Origin: Chloroflexota bacterium
GTDB lineage: Bacteria; Chloroflexota; Dehalococcoidia; UBA1151
Assembly (NCBI GenBank): GCA_022561735.1
Contig: JADFQR010000011.1
Span: 1-12,362, forward strand
Reading direction: 5' to 3'
Length of the DNA stretch: 12,362 nt
Below, in pieces: positions 1 to 6,053 of this stretch. Position 1 is the stretch's first letter; every line of letters starts with the position of its first letter. The position numbers were made by a program, and so were the translations under genes. The notes under the pieces were generated by a model. The model saw only the letters and a list, made by a program, of their open reading frames with translations. It had not been told where the DNA came from and did no database searches.

Positions 1-10
1 GACTCGATTT

Positions 11-44
11 CCCTCATCCCAACCTTCTCCCCCGGGGAGAAGGG
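11..44. repeat. Dispersed palindromic repeat, copy 1
   Basis: Contains a perfect 10-base inverted repeat, CCTTCTCCCC (23-32) and GGGGAGAAGG (34-43), preceded by CCCTCATCCC. A second element of the same design lies at 1592-1626 in the same orientation (CCCTCACCCC, then CCCTCTCCC and GGGAGAGGG), so this is a dispersed repeat and not a unique site. RNA from either strand would fold into a GC-rich hairpin, but there is no T-run after it, so a terminator role is only possible. The rest of 45-168 holds nothing I recognise. Confidence 0.7.
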
Positions 45-168
45 GCGCCGGGACGCGGCGCAGTGGCGTTGTTTCCTGGACACTGGATTCCCTGGGCGCC
101 TCCGACGCCCTTCCCGTTCCGGCTGCCTGGCCTTGCGATAATCCGATCATGGCGCCATCCCAACTACC

Positions 169-281
169 AGTCATCCTGAGTCGAGGCGAAGGATCTCGCC
201 GGTAGCAGAGCGCAAGTAGGGCCGGCGTGCAGACGACTTCCAGCGGCGAGATTCTTCGTCGCTAGCTCCTCAGAATGACTT
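169..281. repeat. Imperfect long inverted repeat (TCATCCTGAG...CAGAATGA type)
   Basis: The left arm (169-200) begins AGTCATCCTGAG and ends GGATCTCGCC. The right arm (245-281) begins GGCGAGATTC and ends CAGAATGACTT. The reverse complement of the right arm matches the left arm over both ends, with a few mismatches and a short insertion in the middle. The 44-base centre has no recognisable gene. From memory this resembles a non-coding interspersed repeat common in Chloroflexota and other GC-rich environmental genomes. No reading frame across it looks like a real protein. Confidence 0.65.
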
Positions 282-374
282 GTGGTGGGACGGGCCGGGC
301 GCGCAAAAGTGGCGTGAATTTTGAAGTTCTGGTTTGACCTTCCGGGACCGGAAGGACAGGCCACCGCAGCCCTT

Positions 375-472
375 CGAGAGCCTCAGGGAGCGGCGGCGGT
401 GGCGGGGTGGCATCGTTTCTACACCCCCGAGAGCCTCAGGGAGCGGCGGCGGCGGTGGCGGCGTTTCTACAC
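375..472. repeat. Two-copy tandem direct repeat at the 3' end of the E1 beta gene
   Basis: Copy 1 (375-424) and copy 2 (428-472) share CGAGAGCCTCAGGGAGCGGC, then a GGC/GGT-rich stretch, and both end in CGTTTCTACAC. They differ by a small expansion and contraction of the GGC-rich core. Copy 2 contains the TAG stop of the E1 beta gene (467-469, minus strand), so the duplication includes the very end of that gene. Slippage or unequal recombination is a likely origin. Bases 282-374 between this and the inverted repeat hold nothing recognisable. Confidence 0.7.
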
Positions 473-1531
473 GCCCAGCAGCTTCACCGTGGTCGCCACC
501 ACATCTTCCGGTGACGGGACGAAGGCGTCTTCCAGCGGTTTGCTGTACGGGACCGGGGTGTGCGGGCCGGTTACTCGTTTTACCGGCGCGTCCAGGCTGT
601 CGAAGGCGCGGTCGGCTACCAGTGCCGCTATGTCAGAGGCCATGTTGCAGCGCGGCGTGTCCTCGTCCACGATCACTATCCGGTTGGTCTTCACGACCGA
701 CTCCAGGACGATCTCCTCGTCCATCGGCGACAGGCTGAGCATGTCTATCACCTCGGCGTCGATCCCCTGCTCCGCCAGCGTCTCGGCCGCTATGCGGCAC
801 ACCTCGGATGTGTACGACATGCCCACCAGCGTCACGTCTGAGCCGCGGCGCAGGTACCTGCCTTTGCCAAGCTCGATGGTGTACGACTCGTCGGGCACGA
901 AACCGCTCATGTTGATCAGCTTCTTGTGGTTGCAGACGATGACCGTGTCGTCATCCCGGATGGCGGCGGCGAGCAGGCCGCGACAGGTGTAGGCGTCTGA
1001 CGGCACGACGCACTTGAGCCCGGGGATGTGGGCGACTATCGAGTAGAAGTTCTGGGAGTGCTGCGCCGAGTATCCGGCCGCTACGCCGGAGCGGGCGAAA
1101 ATGGTGAGCGGGACCTTGCCCTGCCCGCCGAACATGTAGCGGTTCTTGGCGGCGTTCGACAGCAACTGGTCCCAGGCCACGGTGATGAAGTCAAAATACA
1201 TCAGGTCCACCACCGGCCGGGACCCTGTGAGCGCGGCGCCGATCGCAGCGCCGACGAATCCGGCCTCGGAGATAGGCGTGTCGCGGACCCGCTCTTTGCC
1301 AAACTCCTGGATCAAACCCTTGGTCGCGGCGAACGCCCCGCCCCAGGAGTCGATGATCCCGAGATGCTCACGGCCAGCGCCCCCGGCAACGTCCTCGCCC
1401 ATGATGAACACATCCGGGTCACGACGCAGCTCATCGCCGAGCGTCCTGTTGAACGCCTCCCGGTAGCGAATCACGCTTCCCGGCACGTCAAAGCCGGGGC
1501 CGAGCGGGTCAGGTCTGGATGTTGTCGTCAT
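467..1531 (-). CDS. 2-oxo acid (pyruvate/acetoin-type) dehydrogenase E1 component, beta subunit
   Basis: A 354-residue cytoplasmic protein of the transketolase-like E1 beta family. With the alpha subunit it would decarboxylate a 2-oxo acid (or cleave acetoin) on thiamine diphosphate and pass the acyl group to lipoyl-E2. Visible motifs are MGEDV (44-48, the Glu that activates the cofactor aminopyrimidine in this family), ISEAGFVGAAIGAA (87-100), the FDFITVAWDQLLSNAAK pyrimidine-domain helix (113-129), and QHSQ followed by HIPGLKCVVPS (157-178). The C-terminal transketolase domain starts near YLRRGSDVTLVG. Length matches PdhB/AcoB (about 325-350). The ATG at 1531 has only a weak purine-rich stretch upstream, and a small AAAGATTCTTT palindrome sits at 1535-1545. 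It follows the alpha gene by 119 bases that include a palindromic repeat. Pyruvate versus acetoin specificity cannot be read from the sequence, and E2/E3 are not visible. Confidence 0.93.
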   Translation of the reverse strand: MTTTSRPDPLGPGFDVPGSVIRYREAFNRTLGDELRRDPDVFIMGEDVAGGAGREHLGIIDSWGGAFAATKGLIQEFGKERVRDTPISEAGFVGAAIGAALTGSRPVVDLMYFDFITVAWDQLLSNAAKNRYMFGGQGKVPLTIFARSGVAAGYSAQHSQNFYSIVAHIPGLKCVVPSDAYTCRGLLAAAIRDDDTVIVCNHKKLINMSGFVPDESYTIELGKGRYLRRGSDVTLVGMSYTSEVCRIAAETLAEQGIDAEVIDMLSLSPMDEEIVLESVVKTNRIVIVDEDTPRCNMASDIAALVADRAFDSLDAPVKRVTGPHTPVPYSKPLEDAFVPSPEDVVATTVKLLGV

Positions 1532-1591
1532 GTCAAAGATTCTTTCACTCTGCAGAAAATCTGTCGCGGGATAGAACCGGCCGTTGATCCT

Positions 1592-1626
1592 CCCTCACCC
1601 CGGCCCTCTCCCGCCGGGAGAGGGGG
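1592..1626. repeat. Dispersed palindromic repeat, copy 2, between the two E1 genes
   Basis: Begins CCCTCACCCC, then has a perfect 9-base inverted repeat CCCTCTCCC (1604-1612), a GCC loop, and GGGAGAGGG (1616-1624). It is the same design as the element at 11-44. It occupies the spacer between the alpha stop and the beta start, so an alpha-beta mRNA would carry a strong hairpin here. That could partly terminate transcription or protect the upstream mRNA from 3' decay. No T-run follows. Confidence 0.7.
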
Positions 1627-1650
1627 CAAAACAGGCGCCGCGCCCGCCTC

Positions 1651-2643
1651 TTAACGCAATCCCTGGGGAGGGTTTGAGTAGTTCACGTAAACGTCTGTGT
1701 ACAACTCCTCGGGCGGAGGCAGCGGGCTCTCGTCAGCGAACTTGACCGCGTCCTGGATCTCCTGGTCGATTGTGTTCCTGATGCGTTCCATTTCAACCTG
1801 GTCCATCAGGTCCTGCTCCGTGACGCGCCGCTCAAAGTTGGGCAGCGGGTCTCGCGCCTTCCACAACTCTTCCTCTTCAGGAAGGCGGTAGGTGTGGGGG
1901 TCATCTGCGTGGTAGTGGCCGTGGAAGCGGTAGGTTTTCAGCTCGAGGAAGGTCGGGCCGTCGCCAGCCCGGGCGCGTGCAATCGCTTCCCCTGCTGCGT
2001 CATAAACGGCGAACACGTCCATGCCGTCAACAACGACGCCGGGCATCGAGTAGCCGGCTGCGCGATCGGCGATGTCGGCGACCGATACCGCGTACTCGAC
2101 CGGAGTGGACTCTGCGTAATGATTGTTTTCGCACACAAATATCACCGGCAATTTCCAGACGGAGGCCAGGTTCATGCTCTCGTGGATCGTGCCTTCGCTC
2201 GTTGCTCCATCGCCGAAGAAACTGACGGCTACAGTACCGTTGTCTTTAAGTTTGGATGTAAGCGCCGCGCCAACCGCGAGCGGGATGCCTGCGCCGACGA
2301 TTCCGTTTGCTCCAAGCATGCCCTTCGTGAAGTCCGCGATGTGCATGGAGCCGCCCTTGCCCTTGCACAGGCCGGTGTATTTCCCGAATATCTCGGCCAT
2401 CATCCCGGCCGTGTCTACACCCTTGGCGATGCAGTGGCCGTGCCCGCGATGCGTGCTTCCAATCCAGTCCTGATCCGTGAGGTGGGCGCATACGCCGGTC
2501 GGCCCCGCCTCCTCGCCGTCCGAGGTGTGAGCGACGCCCATAGATTTGCCGAGCGCCGTCTGCTCCAGCAACACCTCCTCGAACCGCCGAATGCGATACA
2601 TGATGGTGTAGATCCAGCGCAACTTTTCGGGAGTGATCTCCAT
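1651..2643 (-). CDS. 2-oxo acid (pyruvate/acetoin-type) dehydrogenase E1 component, alpha subunit
   Basis: A 330-residue thiamine-diphosphate E1 alpha subunit, partner of the beta subunit encoded next. The thiamine-diphosphate/Mg motif is clear: GDGATSEG (144-151) leading to ENN (172-174). Also visible are STHRGHGHCIAKG (63-75), GKGGSMHIAD (95-104), GANGIVGAGIPLAVGAA (111-127) and, in the phosphorylation-loop region, FHGHYHADDPHTYR (240-253) where relatives usually have R-x-R-G-H-x-x-x-D-P. The ATG at 2643 is chosen because GGAG lies 6 bases upstream (2650-2653, minus strand) and the family's conserved N-terminal segment starts about here. A longer frame from a TTG at 2721 would add 26 residues with no family resemblance. 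The HRGHGH and GKGGSMH wording is closer to acetoin dehydrogenase AcoA than to proteobacterial PdhA, but substrate is unproven. Confidence 0.93.
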   Translation of the reverse strand: MEITPEKLRWIYTIMYRIRRFEEVLLEQTALGKSMGVAHTSDGEEAGPTGVCAHLTDQDWIGSTHRGHGHCIAKGVDTAGMMAEIFGKYTGLCKGKGGSMHIADFTKGMLGANGIVGAGIPLAVGAALTSKLKDNGTVAVSFFGDGATSEGTIHESMNLASVWKLPVIFVCENNHYAESTPVEYAVSVADIADRAAGYSMPGVVVDGMDVFAVYDAAGEAIARARAGDGPTFLELKTYRFHGHYHADDPHTYRLPEEEELWKARDPLPNFERRVTEQDLMDQVEMERIRNTIDQEIQDAVKFADESPLPPPEELYTDVYVNYSNPPQGLR

Positions 2644-2951
2644 CGCCGTCTCCGCCCGGGTGCCTCGGAAAAGGTCACGCCGGGGACTGCTATAGCTGTA
2701 CTCAAAAAATCGGGAAAGCAAGCCGGGGAACGTTGGGCGCGTTCTGGAACGCCGGAGCGCACTTTAAGCGCCGATTCACGGACTCCCCGGATTACACCCG
2801 GGACCGGCCCGAGAACACGCGCAGAAACACGCGATCTCCCGGGCACGCCCATTTGGCCGGTTCGGCGCAATCCTAGCACCGGGTGAGCCGGGGCGATGAC
2901 CGGCCAGCTACCCGGGGTGGATCGCCCCGGGATTACCGCGTATCAACCGGG
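2644..2951. other. 308-base intergenic region upstream of the E1 operon
   Basis: Lies between the end of the solute-binding protein gene and the start of the E1 alpha gene, both on the minus strand, so it should hold a terminator for the former and a promoter for the latter. A GC-rich hairpin is visible at 2911-2931. A short near-direct repeat, GAACACGC / GAAACACGC, lies around 2810-2833. I found no convincing -35/-10 pair on the minus strand: a TTTCCC-17-TATAGC match just upstream of the gene is weak. No small gene is supported. Confidence 0.5.
2911..2931 (-). terminator. Possible terminator hairpin after the solute-binding protein gene
   Basis: CCCGGGG (2911-2917) and CCCCGGG (2925-2931) form a perfect 7-base-pair GC stem with a 7-base loop, 21 bases beyond the stop codon of the lipoprotein gene. 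No T-run follows on the minus strand, so if it terminates it is not a textbook intrinsic terminator. Confidence 0.35.
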
Positions 2952-4811
2952 TCAGGGAACGTCCCAGGCCTCGATCAGAACCGATCCGTCCGGTGCGAGC
3001 AGCTCGACCAGCCCGTCCTGTGACCACCTGTACGCATCCTCGATGTACAACGGGATCACGGCGACATCGATCGCTACAAGAATCGTCTCCGCCTGCCGGT
3101 ACGCCCGGGCGCGGTCTATTGGATCGGTAAATGTCGCGCCCTGGTCAACAGCGGCGTCAAAGGCCGGTTCTGCGTATCCGCCGATATTCAGGGCGGAGTC
3201 GGATCGGTACATGGTTCGCAGCCAGCCATCGGCGTCCATGTACGGGCCTTCGTGGCGTTCAATCCAGACCGCGGGACTTGCCTGTAGCGTCCGCACATCC
3301 CCGGCGCCTCCATATGTTTCGATGGAAACGGTCAGCCCGAAAGCCTCTTGCCAGGACCGCGAGACGCTTTCAGCGAGGGCGCGGTCCGGCTCACCCGGCG
3401 CATACAAAACAGCGACTTTCCCCAGCGTCTGAAAGTCCGCAAACCCGGCCTCAGCAAGCAGGTCACGAGCACGTTCCAGGTCGTATTCAACCCCGATACC
3501 GCTTCCGGAAGCCACGGCCCCCGGCACTTCCGGCGGGGTCAGCGTGGTAGCGGCACGCGCCGGCCCGGTTACGGCTTCCGCGATCAGGGCGGCGCGATCT
3601 ATCGCAGCGCCGAACGCCCGCCTGACGAGGGTGTTGTTGAACGGGGGGCGCGAGACATCGAATCGCAACGAATACGCGGCATTCCCCGGCACGACCTCTA
3701 TGGCGGTGTTCGGGGCGAGGCTCTTATCTGACGCCGACCGGGGAGGCGCCAGTCCAGCGATAGCGTTCACGATGCCGGTGTTGACCATGTCCGCGGCAGC
3801 ATCGAGCGGCGCGGACACAAAGGCGATGCCGTCCAGGCGGGTAATGCCGGGACCGTCGTAGTTCGGGTTACGGGCGAGAACCAGGTTGCCGCCGGCCACG
3901 CGGCTTATCACGCGGAACGGTCCACTCGTTACCGGTTCAGCGCCGTCGGCCGGGGCCGGGTCGGAAGTCATGACGTGGCGTGGCTGTGGGAAAGCCGCGG
4001 GCCGGGCCAGCACCGATGGAAGGAACGCGGCAGGCGCCGTCGTCTCGATGACGAGCGTCACATCGTCCGTCGCGCGCACGCCGACAGACGTTATGTCCCC
4101 GGCGCCCTCCAGGTAGTCAGCGCCGCCCCGGATTATGGACGCCAGAAGCCCGGCGTCCGGCGATACCCGGGTCGGGTCGTCTGCCGGGGCCGGAGACAGG
4201 CTTCTCAGGATACCGAACTCCGCGTCCCGGGCGGTCAGCGGGACGCCATCTGTCCACACGAGCCCCTCTTTCAACACGAATGTGTGGACCAGGCCGTCCG
4301 GTGACGCCGTCCAGGAATCGACGAGGTCCGGTTCTATCCCGTTGACCGTAAGCCTGAACAGGCCGGCGAAGAGGACACGAACAAGCGCATCGGGCAGGCT
4401 GCCCTCGCGGACGTTCGACGGGTCCAGAGCGCCGACCGGCCCGGTGAGCGCAAGATAGGCCGTGCCGCGGGCGGGAAGGACGGTGATTTCCGGGGTGTCG
4501 CTCACTGTTGTGCCCGGCGTCCCGTCCGGTTCTGCCTCCGGCGGCACGCCGTCGCCATCGGGTTCCGTTGAGGTTTCAGGCGGGGCCGCCTGGGAGGTTT
4601 CAGGAGACGCGATCCCCGGCGATATTCCCGGGATATCGGGCGCCGTAGTCGCCGGTTGCACGGTCGGAGAACTGGCCGCAGCCGTACTCTCCACTGCGGC
4701 GTCACCAGAGCCGCCGCACGCCAGGGCCACGACAATTAACGCCGGGGCAAGCAATGCGGCGAGGGTGGCGCGCACTCGTATGTTGAAAGCGTGACGCTGG
4801 ATCAAGTGCAC
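2952..4811 (-). CDS. ABC transporter substrate-binding lipoprotein, family 5 (peptide/nickel/opine type)
   Basis: A 619-residue extracytoplasmic solute receptor. The N-terminus is a lipoprotein signal: basic start, hydrophobic LAALLAPALIVVALAC, lipidation Cys32, then GGSGD. Residues about 38-112 are a low-complexity Pro/Thr/Ser/Glu/Gly linker, much longer than in most relatives, which would hold the binding domain away from the membrane. From about 117 it follows the SBP_bac_5 fold: GALDPSN, the GLFRL and EPDLVDSW region, FVLKEGLVWTDGVPLTA, TSGPFRV, LARNPNYDG, and a C-terminal segment with VAVIPLYIEDAYRW. Such proteins bind oligopeptides, sugars, metals or other small solutes, and specificity cannot be read here. 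No permease or ATPase genes are adjacent, so it is an orphan in this window. The GTG start at 4811 has no clear Shine-Dalgarno; an internal GTG at 4775 would still keep the signal peptide. Confidence 0.9.
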   Translation of the reverse strand: MHLIQRHAFNIRVRATLAALLAPALIVVALACGGSGDAAVESTAAASSPTVQPATTAPDIPGISPGIASPETSQAAPPETSTEPDGDGVPPEAEPDGTPGTTVSDTPEITVLPARGTAYLALTGPVGALDPSNVREGSLPDALVRVLFAGLFRLTVNGIEPDLVDSWTASPDGLVHTFVLKEGLVWTDGVPLTARDAEFGILRSLSPAPADDPTRVSPDAGLLASIIRGGADYLEGAGDITSVGVRATDDVTLVIETTAPAAFLPSVLARPAAFPQPRHVMTSDPAPADGAEPVTSGPFRVISRVAGGNLVLARNPNYDGPGITRLDGIAFVSAPLDAAADMVNTGIVNAIAGLAPPRSASDKSLAPNTAIEVVPGNAAYSLRFDVSRPPFNNTLVRRAFGAAIDRAALIAEAVTGPARAATTLTPPEVPGAVASGSGIGVEYDLERARDLLAEAGFADFQTLGKVAVLYAPGEPDRALAESVSRSWQEAFGLTVSIETYGGAGDVRTLQASPAVWIERHEGPYMDADGWLRTMYRSDSALNIGGYAEPAFDAAVDQGATFTDPIDRARAYRQAETILVAIDVAVIPLYIEDAYRWSQDGLVELLAPDGSVLIEAWDVP

Positions 4812-5013
4812 GATCGGTTGCCGACCAGCCCGTCTGGAGCTTGCGGGTGGGAAACTGGGGTATTACCTCTGCGACCCGGGCGCCTCTGAGCGAGCCGCGA
4901 GCGGCGGGCAGATCAACGTATCAAGTTCACGACGACATCCCCAAGACACGCCACGCGCGCGAATCGTTGAAGGTGCGAGACGGGCGTGGTCTGTGGACCG
5001 CACAACAGAACCG

Positions 5014-5022
5014 AGAGGAAGG
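5014..5022 (+). promoter_or_regulatory. Shine-Dalgarno deciding the start of the 123-residue protein
   Basis: AGAGGAAGG ends 5 bases before the ATG at 5028. It makes that ATG much more likely than an upstream in-frame start at 4986, which would add 14 residues (VCGPHNRTERKAP-like) with no such site. Confidence 0.7.
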
Positions 5023-5027
5023 CGCCC

Positions 5028-5399
5028 ATGGGACGGATCTACATCGACGTTGAAGAAAATCCGAACTGCGGCTATCACCCGATGCAGACGTTCGAAACCC
5101 AGACCGCCGAGCGCGAGGTGGCCGAGTTATGGGTTCCCGGGGTATCCGGGGCGGACGGGCCTCACATGCTGGTGGGCTGGTGCAGCGAAAATAGCGGCGG
5201 CCCGTGCCCGTTGACACTCGTTGAGGTGACCGACTCAGGGGCGGCCGTTTCCCTGCTGGTCGTCGGCGGCGATTACGGGTTGCGGATTAAGCCCGAGAAC
5301 TCCGGCGACTGGTCGATCGACGCCGCCGATCAGTGGGGGGAGCCTTACATGCTCCTCGACCCGGAAGCCGGTTACAGGGAGATCGGCCGGGCGACCTGA
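5028..5399 (+). CDS. Hypothetical small acidic protein, 123 residues
   Basis: I do not recognise this protein. It starts MGRIYIDVEENPNCGYHP, has no signal peptide or membrane segment, is clearly acidic, and has three cysteines (14, 52, 60). Two of them flank the motif WCSENSGGPC. The middle alternates short hydrophobic stretches (LTLVEVTDSGAAVSLLVVGGDYGLRI), suggesting a small beta-rich fold. Support for being real is a strong Shine-Dalgarno, a GC-rich codon pattern like its neighbours, and no overlap with another plausible gene. It is a lone plus-strand gene: upstream is the divergent lipoprotein gene (216 bases with no clear promoter), downstream is the convergent Tat microprotein gene. No function is proposed. 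Confidence 0.72.
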   Translation: MGRIYIDVEENPNCGYHPMQTFETQTAEREVAELWVPGVSGADGPHMLVGWCSENSGGPCPLTLVEVTDSGAAVSLLVVGGDYGLRIKPENSGDWSIDAADQWGEPYMLLDPEAGYREIGRAT

Positions 5400-5523
5400 G
5401 GGGCATATTCAGCGCTGCTGCGCCGCCCGGCGTTTAGACCTTTAAACCCCCGGTGACGGCAAACCCCGGGTACGGGACCCGCTACGCATCGTTACATCAG
5501 GAGCCGCTGACGCGGCCCGGGGA

Positions 5524-5727
5524 TCAGGGTCTTGGATTGCGCGGCGTGAACATTGAGCCGCTGCCGCCGGTCGATGAAGATTGCGATTTCTTGCCAAACA
5601 GGCGACCGATGGGACTCCTGCTTCCCGATGCGGCAACGGCGATCGCGCCGGCGATTCCGGCCGCCGCCAGTCCCACGAAACTGCGGCGCGTCACGCCTTT
5701 CTGTTCCGGCTGAACCTGTTCTTGCAA
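5524..5727 (-). CDS. Tat-signal microprotein, 67 residues
   Basis: A very small protein that is mostly a twin-arginine signal: residues 13-16 read TRRS, then FVGLAAAGIAGAIAVAAS as the hydrophobic stretch. What follows is about 32 residues, basic then Gly/Ser-rich, ending GSMFTPRNPRP. The start is TTG at 5727: the preceding in-frame codon is a TAA stop, and AGGGG lies 6 bases upstream, so the start is well fixed despite being non-ATG. It is divergent from the ACIII operon and shares its upstream region. Small Tat proteins are found near respiratory molybdo- and Fe-S enzymes, as in the formate-dehydrogenase-region TAT family, but the Y-[HRK]-x-[TS]-x-H motif of that family is absent. It could be a small exported accessory subunit or an uncleaved membrane anchor. 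No cysteines or obvious metal ligands are seen. Confidence 0.7.
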   Translation of the reverse strand: MQEQVQPEQKGVTRRSFVGLAAAGIAGAIAVAASGSRSPIGRLFGKKSQSSSTGGSGSMFTPRNPRP

Positions 5728-5829
5728 TTAGTTCCCCTGATGATGTCGATTAAGGCCGTTTGAACGAGCCAGGGTTCATTCCCCGGGAAAGCCCCGTCAC
5801 AATCACCAGAGTATAGGTTCACCATGCGG

Positions 5830-5849
5830 GGGCCGCAAGAAAGCGGCCC
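5830..5849. other. Perfect hairpin in the divergent region
   Basis: GGGCCGC (5830-5836), loop AAGAAA, GCGGCCC (5843-5849): a 7-base-pair stem. It is followed directly by CGTTCAACG. There is no T-run on either side. It could be an operator, an insulator between the divergent promoters, or part of the microprotein's promoter region. Confidence 0.45.
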
Positions 5850-5904
5850 GTTCAACGAGCGGCGTGGCGGGTCGTTATCTGGCCGCTGCGTAAGGATTTG
5901 CGCC

Positions 5905-5932
5905 TTGACACACAAATCCCGCAAATGATAGT
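5905..5932 (+). promoter_or_regulatory. Putative sigma70-type promoter of the ACIII operon
   Basis: A consensus -35 TTGACA (5905-5910), a 16-base spacer, and GATAGT (5927-5932, four of six matches to TATAAT). Transcription would begin near 5939-5941, giving a leader of about 115 bases before the first gene, and the leader would begin almost exactly at the hairpin of 5943-5979. It is the best promoter match I found in the window, and its position and direction suit the operon. Confidence 0.6.
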
Positions 5933-5942
5933 TTTCACAGGT

Positions 5943-5979
5943 CGTTCAGCAAGGGTGGTTTTTCACCCCCAACTGAACG
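5943..5979 (+). promoter_or_regulatory. Two-tier inverted repeat at the predicted 5' end of the operon transcript
   Basis: Outer arms CGTTCAG (5943-5949) and CTGAACG (5973-5979) pair perfectly. Inside them GGGTG (5953-5957) and CACCC (5964-5968) pair around a T-rich loop. As RNA this is a stable capped hairpin at the start of the mRNA, which could slow 5' decay. As DNA the outer arms are a 37-base dyad just downstream of the promoter, where a repressor could sit. The sequence alone does not choose between these. Confidence 0.5.
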
Positions 5980-6053
5980 TAAATCCCACTTCGTTGCAAC
6001 CCTGCCCGTGCGCCAGACACGCCGGGTGAACGACAGGATGGACCCCGAACCCG

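Larger units (their letters stand above)
5728..6053. other. 326-base divergent regulatory region ahead of the ACIII operon
   Basis: Separates the minus-strand Tat microprotein from the plus-strand respiratory operon. It contains a sigma70-like promoter (5905-5932), two perfect-stem hairpins (5830-5849 and 5943-5979), and five copies of the hexamer CGTTCA/TGAACG at 5761, 5849, 5943, 5974 and 6027. A perfect octamer palindrome GTTGCAAC sits at 5993-6000. No small reading frame here has a start site or composition that I would call a gene. Confidence 0.6.

Noticed and set aside
321..992. Plus-strand frames over the repeat region and the E1 beta 3' half
   Set aside because: They are Ser/Arg/Gly-rich shadows of the tandem repeat and of the E1 beta gene, with no ribosome site or conserved pattern.
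2672..2712. Minus-strand promoter TTTCCC-17-TATAGC ahead of E1 alpha
   Set aside because: Only 3 of 6 and 4 of 6 matches in AT-richer sequence; not better than chance without other evidence.
2644..2721. A 26-residue N-terminal extension of E1 alpha from TTG 2721
   Set aside because: The extension has no family resemblance, and the ATG at 2643 has GGAG 6 bases upstream.
1894..2886. A 330-codon open frame on the plus strand
   Set aside because: It runs antisense to the E1 alpha gene in a GC-rich region where long shadow frames are common. Its translation resembles no known protein, while the minus strand gives a full E1 alpha.
5524..5727. Assignment of the Tat microprotein to the formate dehydrogenase-region TAT family
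   Set aside because: Size and Tat signal fit, but the conserved C-terminal Tyr/His/aromatic motif of that family is missing and no formate dehydrogenase gene is in the window.
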